Of a stretch of DNA of 64,000 bases, positions 8,297 through 17,559 are shown one piece after another (the stretch's first letter is position 1; every line of letters starts with the position of its first letter). The notes under the pieces are model-generated. The model did no database searches and had not been told where the DNA came from. It worked only from the letters and a program-made list of their open reading frames with translations. The translations under genes were made by a program, and so were the position numbers. Source of the DNA: Pseudomonas putida (GTDB lineage: Bacteria; Pseudomonadota; Gammaproteobacteria; Pseudomonadales; Pseudomonadaceae); assembly GCF_028682395.1 (NCBI RefSeq), contig NZ_JANHLC010000006.1, positions 242,506-306,505 of the forward strand, given 5' to 3'.

Positions 8297-10693
8297 CTAA
8301 TGAGTGCTGATTCTTTCCTTAGAATCCGAATCGCGTTTCTCATCCTTCGCGACTATCTCCGGGGCCACATCTGGCAAGGGCTCCGGCGCGTATTGCAGCG
8401 CAATTTGCAGGACCTCGTCAATCCATTTAACCGGTTTAATCTGAAGATCCTGCTTGATATTGTCAGGAATTTCTTTCAAATCGCGAACATTCTCTTCAGG
8501 AATGATCACGGTCTTGATGCCACCGCGGTGTGCGGCCAGCAACTTCTCCTTGAGACCGCCGATAGCCAGCACCTGACCCCGCAGGGTAATTTCACCGGTC
8601 ATCGCAACATCTGCTCGTACAGGGATGCCGGTCAACGCCGACACCAATGCCGTGCACATGCCTACGCCGGCGCTAGGGCCGTCCTTCGGCGTCGCGCCTT
8701 CGGGCATATGGATATGGGTGTCGTGCTTCTCATGGAAGTCCAGGGGAATGCCCAGGCTCTTCGCCCGGCTACGCACCACGGTCTGGGCCGCCGTGATCGA
8801 CTCGACCATGACATCGCCCAGCGAGCCGGTCTTGATCAACTGCCCCTTGCCGGGCACAACGACCGCTTCGATCGTCAGCAGTTCGCCACCCACCTGCGTC
8901 CACGCCAGACCGGTCACCTGGCCGACCTGATCCTGCTGTTCGGCCAAGCCGTAGCTGAATTTACGCACGCCCAGGAAATGCTCGAGCAGGTCAGCACTGA
9001 CCTTGACCGCAAAACGCTTCTCGGTGGCATGCTCCTTCACGACCTTACGGCACACCTTAGCAATCTGGCGCTCCAGACCACGCACGCCCGCTTCACGGGT
9101 GTAGTAACGGATAATGTCGCGAATGGCGTCGTTTTCGAACTCAAGCTCGCCCTTCTTCAGACCGTTGGCCTGGATCTGCTTGGGAGACAGGTACTTGACC
9201 GCAATATTGATCTTCTCGTCTTCGGTGTAACCCGGCAGACGAATCACCTCCATCCGGTCCAACAACGCTGGCGGAATATTCATCGAGTTGGAGGTGCACA
9301 GAAACATCACATCGGACAGGTCGTAGTCGACCTCCAGATAGTGATCGTTGAAATTGTGGTTTTGCTCCGGATCCAGCACTTCCAGCAGGGCCGATGCCGG
9401 ATCGCCGCGCATATCGCTGCCCATCTTGTCGATTTCATCGAGCAGGAACAGCGGGTTACGCACGCCTACCTTTGTCATCTTTTGAATCAAACGACCCGGC
9501 ATCGAACCGATGTAGGTGCGTCGATGACCACGAATTTCGGCTTCATCGCGCACGCCACCCAAGGCCATGCGTACGAATTTGCGATTGGTAGCGTTGGCAA
9601 TGGACTCAGCCAGCGAGGTCTTGCCCACGCCAGGAGGCCCCACCAGGCACAAAACCGGGCCGCGAATTTTCTTCACGCGTTTCTGTACGGCGAGGTACTC
9701 AAGAATGCGTTCTTTGACTTCTTCCAGACCGTAGTGGTCGGCATCGAGGATATCTTCAGCCCGCGCCAGATCCAGGCGCACCTTGGTCTGCGCCTTCCAC
9801 GGCACCTGCACCAGCCAGTCGATATAGGAACGTACGACCGTTGCCTCGGCCGACATCGGCGACATCTGCTTGAGCTTGTTCAACTCGGCCAGGGCCTTGG
9901 TCATGGCATCTTTGGGCAGACCGGCGGCATCGATGCGCTTTTTCAGCTCTTCGATTTCATTGTGGCCTTCGTCGCCATCACCGAGTTCCTTCTGAATGGC
10001 CTTCATCTGCTCATTCAGGTAGTACTCACGCTGGCTGCGCTCCATCTGTTTCTTCACACGACCGCGGATGCGCTTTTCAACCTGCAACAGATCGATTTCG
10101 GCATCCAACAAGGCCAGCACGTGCTCAACACGGGCAGACAGATCGATAATTTCGAGGATGTCCTGCTTCTGCTCGATCTTCAACGCCATATGGGCCGCCA
10201 TGGTATCTACCAGGCGGCTGGGCTCGTCGATGCTGTTAAGGGACGACAGGACCTCTGGCGGCACCTTTTTGCCCAACTGAACATACTGTTCGAACTGTGC
10301 GAGCAGGCTACGCACAAAAACTTCGGATTCACGCTCGGGAGCATCGATTTCTTCGATCAGCGACACTTCGGCCCGGCAATGGCCGTCGACCTCACTGAAA
10401 CGCTCAACCGCACCGCGCTGCTCACCCTCGACCAGCACCTTTACAGTGCCGTCTGGCAGCTTCAGCAATTGCAGGACGGTAGCGATAGTACCGACGCGAT
10501 ACAGGGCGTCTTCGCCTGGATCGTCATCAACGGGATTCTTCTGCGCAAGCAGCAGGATCTGCTTGTCGCCAGTCATCGCAGCCTCGAGGGCCTCGATGGA
10601 TTTCTCACGCCCCACGAACAGCGGGATAACCATGTGCGGATACACAACCACATCACGCAATGGCAAGAGAGGCAATTCGATGGTGGTCTTCAT
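8297..10693 (-). CDS. lon: ATP-dependent protease Lon
   Basis: 798 aa, full length. The N-terminal substrate-recognition LON domain starts ELPLLPLRDVVVYPHMVIPLFVGR. Walker A GPPGVGKT and Walker B FLLDEIDKM mark the AAA+ module. The C-terminal serine protease domain shows the catalytic Ser in PKDGPSAG and the catalytic Lys in GGLKEKLLAAHRGG. Lon degrades misfolded and regulatory proteins in the cytoplasm. A very long open frame on the opposite strand is an artefact of high GC. Confidence 0.98.
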   Translation of the reverse strand: MKTTIELPLLPLRDVVVYPHMVIPLFVGREKSIEALEAAMTGDKQILLLAQKNPVDDDPGEDALYRVGTIATVLQLLKLPDGTVKVLVEGEQRGAVERFSEVDGHCRAEVSLIEEIDAPERESEVFVRSLLAQFEQYVQLGKKVPPEVLSSLNSIDEPSRLVDTMAAHMALKIEQKQDILEIIDLSARVEHVLALLDAEIDLLQVEKRIRGRVKKQMERSQREYYLNEQMKAIQKELGDGDEGHNEIEELKKRIDAAGLPKDAMTKALAELNKLKQMSPMSAEATVVRSYIDWLVQVPWKAQTKVRLDLARAEDILDADHYGLEEVKERILEYLAVQKRVKKIRGPVLCLVGPPGVGKTSLAESIANATNRKFVRMALGGVRDEAEIRGHRRTYIGSMPGRLIQKMTKVGVRNPLFLLDEIDKMGSDMRGDPASALLEVLDPEQNHNFNDHYLEVDYDLSDVMFLCTSNSMNIPPALLDRMEVIRLPGYTEDEKINIAVKYLSPKQIQANGLKKGELEFENDAIRDIIRYYTREAGVRGLERQIAKVCRKVVKEHATEKRFAVKVSADLLEHFLGVRKFSYGLAEQQDQVGQVTGLAWTQVGGELLTIEAVVVPGKGQLIKTGSLGDVMVESITAAQTVVRSRAKSLGIPLDFHEKHDTHIHMPEGATPKDGPSAGVGMCTALVSALTGIPVRADVAMTGEITLRGQVLAIGGLKEKLLAAHRGGIKTVIIPEENVRDLKEIPDNIKQDLQIKPVKWIDEVLQIALQYAPEPLPDVAPEIVAKDEKRDSDSKERISTH

Positions 10694-10810
10694 GAGTTCG
10701 CCTCTGCGACGGCCATAGGGCCGTAAAAAGATGAATGTAAGCTTGAAAGCAAGATGGGGGCTGCCCAGGAAAAAAACAAGCTCTGGGGGCAGGATCCGGG
10801 ACAGGAAAAG

Positions 10811-10838
10811 AAAAGGGGCCCGAAGGCCCCCTCTTTTA
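10811..10838 (-). terminator. Rho-independent terminator after clpX
   Basis: On the - strand a GGGGCC stem with a UUCG-type loop is followed by TTTTCTTTT. It lies 20 bases beyond the clpX stop and separates clpPX from lon. Confidence 0.85.
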
Positions 10839-10857
10839 CAACGTCATCCAACGCTTG

Positions 10858-12141
10858 TTAAGCGTCGGGAGCAGCCTTGGCAGCAGGCTCACTGTTCTCA
10901 TAGATATACAGTGGCTTGGACTTCCCTTCGATAACGCTTTCGTCGATCACCACTTTGCTCACCTCGGTTTGCGAGGGGATTTCATACATGGTGTCGAGCA
11001 ACACGCCTTCCAGGATAGAACGCAACCCACGGGCACCGGTCTTACGCTCCAGCGCACGCTTGGCCACGGACTTCAGGGCATCGGTACGGAACTCCAGGTC
11101 GACACCTTCCATCTCGAAAAGCTTGGCGTACTGTTTGGTTAGCGCATTTTTCGGCTCAGTGAGGATCTGCATCAATGCAGCCTCATCCAGCTCGTCCAAT
11201 GTCGCAAGCACCGGCAGACGTCCGACGAACTCAGGGATCAGGCCAAACTTGACCAGATCGTCCGGCTCCACTTCACGCAGAGACTCGCCGACCTTCTTGC
11301 CTTCTTCCTTGCTGCGAACTTCAGCACCGAAACCGATACCGCCGCGCGTCGAACGATTCTGGATAACCTTCTCCAGCCCCGAGAACGCACCACCGCAGAT
11401 AAACAGGATATTGCGCGTATCGACCTGCAAAAACTCTTGCTGCGGGTGCTTGCGGCCGCCCTGAGGCGGAACCGAGGCAACCGTGCCTTCAATCAGCTTC
11501 AGCAAGGCCTGCTGCACACCCTCGCCAGACACATCTCGAGTGATCGAGGGGTTGTCGGACTTACGGGAGATCTTGTCGATTTCATCGATGTAGACAATGC
11601 CCATCTGGGCTTTCTCGACATCGTAGTCGCACTTCTGCAACAGTTTCTGAATGATGTTTTCCACATCTTCGCCCACATAACCAGCCTCTGTCAGCGTGGT
11701 TGCGTCAGCGATGGTGAACGGTACATTCAAGAGACGCGCCAGGGTTTCAGCCAGCAGGGTTTTACCCGAACCGGTTGGCCCGATCAGCAAAATGTTACTT
11801 TTGCCGAGTTCAACGTCGTCATTTTTCTTGTCGCGCTGGTTAAGGCGTTTGTAGTGGTTGTACACCGCTACTGCCAGCACCTTTTTCGCGCGTTCCTGAC
11901 CAATCACATACTGATCAAGGATGCCGCTGATTTCTTTTGGCGAAGGCAATTTATGCGCGCTGCTCTCGGCCTGGGCTTCCTGCACCTCCTCACGGATGAT
12001 GTCATTGCACAGGTCGACGCACTCGTCGCAGATAAAGACCGAGGGGCCGGCAATCAATTTGCGTACTTCATGCTGGCTTTTGCCACAGAAGGAGCAATAG
12101 AGCAGTTTGCCGTTGTCCTCGCCGTTGCGGGTGTCAGTCAT
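10858..12141 (-). CDS. clpX: ATP-dependent Clp protease ATP-binding subunit ClpX
   Basis: 427 aa from the ATG at 12141 (MTDTRNGEDNGKLLYCSFCG); an 11-residue upstream extension of the frame is unlikely. The N-terminal zinc-binding domain has four Cys (CSFC...CDEC, residues about 16-41). Walker A GPTGSGKT, Walker B VYIDEIDKI, sensor regions and the RKTGARGLRSILE C-terminal motif are present. It unfolds tagged substrates and feeds them to ClpP, encoded just upstream. Confidence 0.97.
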   Translation of the reverse strand: MTDTRNGEDNGKLLYCSFCGKSQHEVRKLIAGPSVFICDECVDLCNDIIREEVQEAQAESSAHKLPSPKEISGILDQYVIGQERAKKVLAVAVYNHYKRLNQRDKKNDDVELGKSNILLIGPTGSGKTLLAETLARLLNVPFTIADATTLTEAGYVGEDVENIIQKLLQKCDYDVEKAQMGIVYIDEIDKISRKSDNPSITRDVSGEGVQQALLKLIEGTVASVPPQGGRKHPQQEFLQVDTRNILFICGGAFSGLEKVIQNRSTRGGIGFGAEVRSKEEGKKVGESLREVEPDDLVKFGLIPEFVGRLPVLATLDELDEAALMQILTEPKNALTKQYAKLFEMEGVDLEFRTDALKSVAKRALERKTGARGLRSILEGVLLDTMYEIPSQTEVSKVVIDESVIEGKSKPLYIYENSEPAAKAAPDA

Positions 12142-12187
12142 TCGATCGATCCAAATCCGATAGGCTTGCAGCACAAGATGAAGGCAA

Positions 12188-12211
12188 TTGCGGGCTTTTT
12201 CAAGCCCGCAA
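12188..12211 (-). terminator. Hairpin between clpP and clpX
   Basis: A 10-bp stem TTGCGGGCTT / AAGCCCGCAA with a 4-base loop lies in the 95-bp clpP-clpX spacer. No clear U-run follows on the - strand, so it may be an attenuator or an mRNA-processing or stabilising structure rather than a full stop. Confidence 0.5.
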
Positions 12212-12236
12212 CCCTAGCCACGTGCATTTGTGCTGC

Positions 12237-12878
12237 TTAAGCAGGCATGTGACGCTTCGTCATGACAGAGTCGATCAGGCCATACTCAGCTGCCCGCTCG
12301 GCACTCATGAAATTGTCACGCTCAGTGTCACGCTCAATGGTTTCGAGGCTTTGCCCGGTGTGATGGGCCAGCAGCGTATTCAGGCGATGACGAATGGACA
12401 GAATTTCCTTGGCATGAATATCGATATCCGAAGCCTGGCCCTGGAAACCGCCCAGTGGCTGGTGGATCATCATGCGCGAGTTCGGCAGGCAATGACGCTT
12501 GCCCGGAGCACCGCCGGCGAGCAGGAAAGCCCCCATGCTGCAGGCCTGGCCAATACAAGTCGTGGAAACATCAGGGCGAATGAACTGCATGGTGTCGTAG
12601 ATCGACATACCAGCAGTGACCGAGCCGCCCGGCGAGTTGATGTAGAGATGGATATCCTTGTCCGGGTTTTCCGCTTCAAGGAACAGCAGCTGCGCCGCGA
12701 CCAGGTTGGCCATGTAGTCTTCTACGGGGCCGATCAGGAAGATGATCCGCTCTTTGAGCAGACGCGAGTAGATGTCGTAGGCGCGTTCGCCACGGGCGGA
12801 CTGCTCGATAACCATAGGGACCAGGCCGCCTGCGGCCTGGATGTCAGAGCTCTGCTGAATATAAGAATTGCGGGACAT
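12237..12878 (-). CDS. clpP: ATP-dependent Clp protease proteolytic subunit ClpP
   Basis: 213 aa. The catalytic triad is visible: Ser in QACSMGAFLLAGG, His in MMIHQPLGG, Asp in ERDTERDNFMSAE. The N-terminal region SRNSYIQQSSDIQAAGGLVPMVIEQSARGERAYDIYSRLL... is typical of gammaproteobacterial ClpP, including a short propeptide. It forms the tetradecameric peptidase partner of ClpX and ClpA. It lies downstream of tig and upstream of clpX in the conserved order. Confidence 0.97.
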   Translation of the reverse strand: MSRNSYIQQSSDIQAAGGLVPMVIEQSARGERAYDIYSRLLKERIIFLIGPVEDYMANLVAAQLLFLEAENPDKDIHLYINSPGGSVTAGMSIYDTMQFIRPDVSTTCIGQACSMGAFLLAGGAPGKRHCLPNSRMMIHQPLGGFQGQASDIDIHAKEILSIRHRLNTLLAHHTGQSLETIERDTERDNFMSAERAAEYGLIDSVMTKRHMPA

Positions 12879-12917
12879 GTCCTGCAGTCACTCCCAAATA
12901 GTCATGTCTTGAATACG

Positions 12918-12944
12918 CATAAGCCAGCTCGAGGCTGGCTTATG
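12918..12944 (-). terminator. Hairpin between tig and clpP
   Basis: An 11-bp stem CATAAGCCAGC / GCTGGCTTATG with a 5-base loop lies 28 bases after the tig stop. The U-run is weak, so it may partly terminate or separate tig from clpPX. Confidence 0.5.
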
Positions 12945-12971
12945 GTCTGTATTTTCCAGCGAAGCAGAAAA

Positions 12972-14282
12972 TCAGTCGGCTTGTGGAGCTTCCACCGGCT
13001 TGACAGCTTCTTCGTAGGAGACCGATTTATCGGTCACATTCGCCTTCTGCAGAACAGTATCTACAACTTGCTCTTCCAGCACAACCGAACGGACTTCGTT
13101 CAGTTGCTGGTCGTTCTTGTAGTACCAAGACACAACCTGCTCTGGCTCCTGGTAGGCGGAAGCCATTTCCTGAATCATTTCGCGAACGCGATCTTCGTCA
13201 GGCTTGAGGTCGAATTGCTTGACCACTTCAGCCACGATCAGACCCAAAACAACGCGGCGCTTGGCTTGTTCTTCGAACAGCTCGGCCGGCAGTTGATCAG
13301 GCTTGATGTTGCCACCGAACTGCTGAACGGCTTGAACGCGCAGGCGGTTCACTTCGTTTTCCAGCAAAGCCTTAGGCACTTCAATCGGGTTGGCAGCCAG
13401 CAGGCCGTCCATTACCTGATTCTTGACCTTGGATTTGATCGCCTGACGCAGCTCGCGCTCCATGTTCTTGCGAACTTCGGTGCGGAAGCCTTCCAGACCG
13501 CTTTCCTTGATGCCGAACTGCGCGAAGAACTCTTCGTTCAGCTCAGGCAGCTTAGGCTCGGATACCGAGTTGACGGTCACGGTGAATTCGGCAGTTTTAC
13601 CGGCCAGATCAAGGTTCTGGTAGTCCGCAGGGAACGTCAGGTTCAGAACCCGCTCTTCACCTGCTTTAGCGCCTACCAGGCCGTCTTCGAAGCCAGGAAT
13701 CATGCGGCCGGAACCCAGAACCAGCTGGGTGCCCTTGGCGGAGCCGCCGGCGAATGCTTCGCCGTCAACCTTGCCGACGAAGTCGATGTTCAGTTGATCT
13801 TCGTTCTGAGCAGCACGCTCGGTCACTTCGAAACGGGTGTTCTGCTTGCGCAGGATGTCGAGCATCTTGTCCAGGTCGGCATCTGTCACGTCAGCGCTCA
13901 GACGCTCGATCGCGATGGAGTCGAAACCCGCAACGGTGAACTCAGGGAACACTTCGAAAGTAGCGACGTATTCCAGATCCTTACCTTTTTCCAGAACCTT
14001 AGGCTCAACGGATGGGGCACCGGCTGGGTTGAGCTTCTGCTCAACGACAGCTTCGTAGAAGGACGATTGAATCACGTCACCTACGGCTTCCTGACGAGCG
14101 TCAGCTTCATAACGCTGACGGATAACGCTCATTGGCACCTTGCCAGGGCGGAAGCCTGGGATCTTGGCCTTTTGGGCGGTCTGCTGCAGACGCTTGTTGA
14201 CCTGGGTCTCAATGCGCTCAGCCGGCACGGTGATGCTCATGCGGCGCTCAAGAGCAGAAGTATTTTCAACAGAAACTTGCAT
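12972..14282 (-). CDS. tig: Trigger factor, ribosome-associated chaperone and PPIase
   Basis: 436 aa from ATG 14282 (MQVSVENTSALERRMSITVPAERI), the usual length. The N-terminal ribosome-binding domain has the signature GFRPGKVPMSVI near residue 45. The FKBP-type PPIase domain (NEDQLNIDFVGKVDGEAFAGG...GFEDGLVGAKAGEE) covers about residues 155-240, and the C-terminal helical chaperone arms follow. The 21-residue upstream extension lacks support. It heads the tig-clpP-clpX-lon-hupB block. Confidence 0.96.
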   Translation of the reverse strand: MQVSVENTSALERRMSITVPAERIETQVNKRLQQTAQKAKIPGFRPGKVPMSVIRQRYEADARQEAVGDVIQSSFYEAVVEQKLNPAGAPSVEPKVLEKGKDLEYVATFEVFPEFTVAGFDSIAIERLSADVTDADLDKMLDILRKQNTRFEVTERAAQNEDQLNIDFVGKVDGEAFAGGSAKGTQLVLGSGRMIPGFEDGLVGAKAGEERVLNLTFPADYQNLDLAGKTAEFTVTVNSVSEPKLPELNEEFFAQFGIKESGLEGFRTEVRKNMERELRQAIKSKVKNQVMDGLLAANPIEVPKALLENEVNRLRVQAVQQFGGNIKPDQLPAELFEEQAKRRVVLGLIVAEVVKQFDLKPDEDRVREMIQEMASAYQEPEQVVSWYYKNDQQLNEVRSVVLEEQVVDTVLQKANVTDKSVSYEEAVKPVEAPQAD

Positions 14283-14690
14283 GGATATTCCTCGTTGCAC
14301 AGACGTTAGCCGGCCGTTTCCGACCCCAGAATCAAGGGCATGCATTCTAGTGGGTCAAACCCAAGAAGTCACCCTACTGAAACCGGGTTAAAGAACAGCT
14401 GGAAATTTATCAGGGATTGGCGAGCAAAGACCTCCAAACCCCGAGAGCAAATACATTCAACTACACCAAAAGCAGACCCCGAGCCCTTCTATATATAGAA
14501 GGACAAAACAAACCCACTCCCAACCGCCAGATCTCTCCAGCACAAAACCGACAAACAGGCATTATTCAGCAACAAAACGACAAGCCGCCTGACCTCAAGC
14601 CCACTGCCGCCTGCCCCGCCACACGAGCGGAGCGCCAAAACAAAAAAGGCGCAGACCTTCTCAGGTGCTGCGCCTTTTAATGCTACTGTT
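14283..14690. other. Intergenic region between tig and the tRNA-Leu scar
   Basis: About 400 bp with no convincing gene. It should hold the tig promoter on the - strand and ends at the tRNA terminator. The short open frame at 14417-14680 is A-rich low-complexity sequence without codon bias. Confidence 0.6.
14644..14678 (-). terminator. Terminator of the original tRNA-Leu transcript
   Basis: Stem AAAAGGCGCAG / CTGCGCCTTTT, with T-runs in both orientations. It lies 12 bases past the CCA end of the tRNA-Leu fragment, where a tRNA terminator is expected. Confidence 0.85.
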
Positions 14691-14745
14691 TGGTGCGGAC
14701 GAAGAGACTCGAACTCTTACACCTTGCGGCGCTGGAACCTAAATC
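14691..14745 (-). other. attL: 3' half of a tRNA-Leu(UAG) gene left by prophage integration
   Basis: Read on the - strand, 55 bases match the 3' part of tRNA-Leu: anticodon loop TTTAGGT (anticodon TAG), anticodon 3' stem, a long class II variable arm, the T arm with GTTCGAGTC, the acceptor 3' strand and encoded CCA. The homology stops after two bases of the anticodon 5' stem, and the D arm and acceptor 5' strand are absent. This is the pattern of a tyrosine-recombinase att site in a tRNA: the host 3' half stays at one junction and the complete gene is rebuilt at the other, here outside the window to the right. Confidence 0.85.
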
Positions 14746-15079
14746 ATATCAGGCGAAGGCAAACCTAACATAATCAACAGCTTACGCCGCCCGCAAACGG
14801 TCACGCTGTCCCAGAAAGCCGCACAGTGTACACACTGTATTTGCGTGTGACTCACGTTTTGTTCACGCGCCGCGACACACCCCCTCCCCTGGCGTCCTGC
14901 CGAACGAACACCACCCCCTATTTCTGTAACTCCATCACATATGCCTGGCACGCAGCCAGCGCGATTAGTCCTTGATCGCCGTCGCAGGTGATTTCGATCA
15001 CTCGGTGAGCATACGCTGGGGCAAGCTGGGCGCGCGTGGCGCCATGAACCACGCTATCGAGACCGGCCAGAACGCTATT
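14746..15079. other. Prophage left-end region without a clear gene
   Basis: About 330 bp between attL and the autotransporter terminator. It should contain the attP arm and integrase/IHF sites. Short direct and inverted GTGTACACAC-type repeats occur near 14826-14850. A 78-codon - strand frame reaching 14918 would have to read through the autotransporter terminator and starts with TTG, so it is not called. Confidence 0.5.
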
Positions 15080-15117
15080 AACAAAACGCCCGTTAATCCT
15101 CACGGAGAAACGGGCGT
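15080..15117 (-). terminator. Rho-independent terminator of the autotransporter gene
   Basis: On the - strand the 9-bp stem ACGCCCGTT / AACGGGCGT is followed by TTTTGTT. It begins about 25 bases beyond the autotransporter stop codon. Confidence 0.88.
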
Positions 15118-15141
15118 CGGTGTTGCGGGATAGGCAGCTCG

Positions 15142-17559
15142 TTAGAAATCCCAACGCGCCTGGATATTACCGGTGTTGGCGGTATAGCCGCTGCCCGCTT
15201 CCAGCGTGTACTTGGCCGACAGGCTCAAGCGATTGCTGCGTACCAGGGTCACGCCCAGGTTCAACACGCCGGTGTCGTTGATCGCCGACGGACCGTTGCT
15301 GGCGAAGCTGGTTTCCCCGGCGACATCCGCCGAGTAGTTGGCCACCGAGCGCAGGCCTTTGTCACGGAACTCATGACGCCAGGTCAGTTGGGCCGCCGGG
15401 ATCAACTCGCCATAAGAGGTGGCGAACGAACGCTCCAGCTTGGTGCCCAGGTCGCTTTTCAGCGAATTGATATCGTCGGAGTTGACGTGCAGTGCCGCGC
15501 CATTACCGCCTTTCTCGGTGTAGCTGTCCTGCTTCAGGGTGCTGTAGGTCAGCCCCGCAATCGGCGTCAGGGTGGTTTTCGACCCCAGGTCGATCGGGTA
15601 GCCGGCCTGGACGGCGGCCAGGTACTGCATGCCGTCGTAGTTGCCCTTGGCGGTGCCGTCGAAGCCGGTGATGCTGATCTGGCGCTTGGTGTCGTACTGA
15701 TGCTGCACGGCACCGGCCGACAGGTTTAGGTACCACGGGTTGGCGGTGTAAGTGGCGTAGGCGATCAGGCCATAGGAGTCGATGTCGGCCGAGTTGTGCT
15801 TGTTCGCGCCATCGTTGTTCACCGAGGTGGTGGCGTAGCTGAACAGACCGCCGGCACGCCAGCTGTCATTCAACTCGGCATCGGCGCCGATCAGCATGCC
15901 GTGGTAGTTGGCGTGGTAGCCGGCGATGTCTTCGCGCTCATCCTGGCGCGAGGAACCACCAAAGGCCTGGCCCCACAGGCCGCCGCCGTTGGCGCCTTCA
16001 CCGGTGGCGATACCGCTGGAACCGTTGCCGGCCTGGGCGGTACGCAGGCTGTCCATATGGCTGCTGGCGACTTCAAACACTCGCTGGGTCGAACCGACGG
16101 ACGCCGTGGCTGCGGCGGAAGTGGTCGACGTCGGGCTCAACTGGGCACCGCCGTTGTTGCCGGACGCACCCAGGGCCGCACCGGCGCGAGCGAGGTTCAT
16201 CAGTTGTTCGTCGGTGCCCTGGTACTGGAACAGGCCGCCCAGGGAGGAGCGAGCATCGCGGGTGGTTGCGCCATTGATGGCATTGCTTGAACCGTTGCTG
16301 CCGACGACAGTCAGCACCAGGCCATTGGCGCCAACGGCGCCGGAAAGGGCAATGTTCTCACCGGCCAGGCCCAGGCCGTTGGTGACCGGGGTGTAGTTGA
16401 GCGTGTTTTCGTTGAACTCGGAGTTAGCGCCATCAGTGGCTCCGATGACCAGATAGCGCTGGCCCTGGGCAAAGGTGTAGGCGCTGCCGGTCTTGGTCAG
16501 GCCGACACTGGTGCCCGAGGCGAGCGTTACCGCCCCATTGACATACAGGCGTCCATAGCCCGTATCGGTGGCAGGGTTGGCCGTGGCTTGCGCGTTGTCG
16601 GCGACACCGAACACCAGGCCGGCACCGGCGGCCTGGGTGTAGTTGCCGGCGATGAAAATGTCATTGTTGATCTGCAGCGTGGCGCCGTTGTTCATCACAG
16701 AGTAGAGGGTGCCGAGGCTGCCGGCGTTGGTGTCGACCACCTCGATATTGTCGTTGAGCAGTAGCGTGCCGTTGTTGAACAACACATTGCCATTACGGTT
16801 TTGGATAAGGCCAACATCCTGTCCGGAAATCGAACCATTGGACCCAGTCAACACACCGGCGATCGAACCGCTGGCGCCATTGATGATCAGATCATCGCTT
16901 GTCTCGTTGATGATCTTGCCGGCAATGGTCCCCGAGTTGGTGATGGAACCCAGCACGCCGTTGTTCCGGATGGCCACGTCATTGCTGCGGATCAGCCCGC
17001 TGTTGTTGAGTGCACCAATGGTGCCACTATTGGAAATAGCCATACTGCTGCTGCTGATAGTGCCGCCGGCATTGTTGATCAGGGTGGCGATGTTGCCGTC
17101 ACTGCCGTTACTGCCGTTACTGATACCAATGCCGTCGCCATGGATCAATCCACTATTACTCAGCGTGCCGATTCCGGCATCCGTATTGAACACCGCTATA
17201 GAGCCAGCCTGGATGGTGCCGTCGACAGCATTATTCAGGGCGTTGATCGAGAGGCCGGAGCTGTAATAGCCAAACAGGCCACTCCGTATCGTGCCGTGGT
17301 TGAGCAGGGTGTCGGCTGTACTGACTAGCCCGACGCCGGAGATGCCGAAGATCCCAGAAATGTCGCCCACGACAACGTTCGGATTGACCGTTATGTTGTC
17401 TTCGCTCCAGGTAGCCCCAGACACATTGCTGTCAATCACCGTGTCAGCGGCAGACGCGACTCCATTGACCAGTGTCGAGGCAACTGCAATGGCCAGAATT
17501 GTCTTACGACGCGCAGCAACACTTGTATTTTTTATTTGCATTTTTGGCACATAATCCAT
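15142..17559 (-). CDS. Autotransporter (type Va secreted), likely prophage cargo
   Basis: 805 aa. The extended signal region MDYVPKMQIKNTSVAARRKTILAIAVASTLVNGVASAA precedes a passenger of NSG-I-rich repeats (about residues 60-260, for example ISNSGTIGALNNSGLIRSND), predicted to form a beta-helix. The C-terminal ~270 residues form an autotransporter barrel (GGGLWGQAFGGSSRQDE...; ends IQARWDF with terminal Phe as required for BAM recognition). A protease motif in the passenger is not evident, so the role is probably adhesion or surface interaction. It sits between attL and the lysis genes, in the same direction as the late operon, with its own terminator. That placement is typical of a lysogenic-conversion gene. 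Confidence 0.88.
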   Translation of the reverse strand: MDYVPKMQIKNTSVAARRKTILAIAVASTLVNGVASAADTVIDSNVSGATWSEDNITVNPNVVVGDISGIFGISGVGLVSTADTLLNHGTIRSGLFGYYSSGLSINALNNAVDGTIQAGSIAVFNTDAGIGTLSNSGLIHGDGIGISNGSNGSDGNIATLINNAGGTISSSSMAISNSGTIGALNNSGLIRSNDVAIRNNGVLGSITNSGTIAGKIINETSDDLIINGASGSIAGVLTGSNGSISGQDVGLIQNRNGNVLFNNGTLLLNDNIEVVDTNAGSLGTLYSVMNNGATLQINNDIFIAGNYTQAAGAGLVFGVADNAQATANPATDTGYGRLYVNGAVTLASGTSVGLTKTGSAYTFAQGQRYLVIGATDGANSEFNENTLNYTPVTNGLGLAGENIALSGAVGANGLVLTVVGSNGSSNAINGATTRDARSSLGGLFQYQGTDEQLMNLARAGAALGASGNNGGAQLSPTSTTSAAATASVGSTQRVFEVASSHMDSLRTAQAGNGSSGIATGEGANGGGLWGQAFGGSSRQDEREDIAGYHANYHGMLIGADAELNDSWRAGGLFSYATTSVNNDGANKHNSADIDSYGLIAYATYTANPWYLNLSAGAVQHQYDTKRQISITGFDGTAKGNYDGMQYLAAVQAGYPIDLGSKTTLTPIAGLTYSTLKQDSYTEKGGNGAALHVNSDDINSLKSDLGTKLERSFATSYGELIPAAQLTWRHEFRDKGLRSVANYSADVAGETSFASNGPSAINDTGVLNLGVTLVRSNRLSLSAKYTLEAGSGYTANTGNIQARWDF

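Noticed and set aside
8300..10726. 808-codon open frame opposite lon
   Set aside because: Antisense shadow of a high-GC gene; no start signals or protein family, while lon is certain on the other strand.
12222..14309. 695-codon open frame opposite clpP and tig
   Set aside because: Antisense shadow spanning two known genes and their spacer.
14918..15154. 78-codon - strand frame downstream of the autotransporter
   Set aside because: Starts with TTG and includes the autotransporter's terminator hairpin at 15080-15117; no RBS or family.
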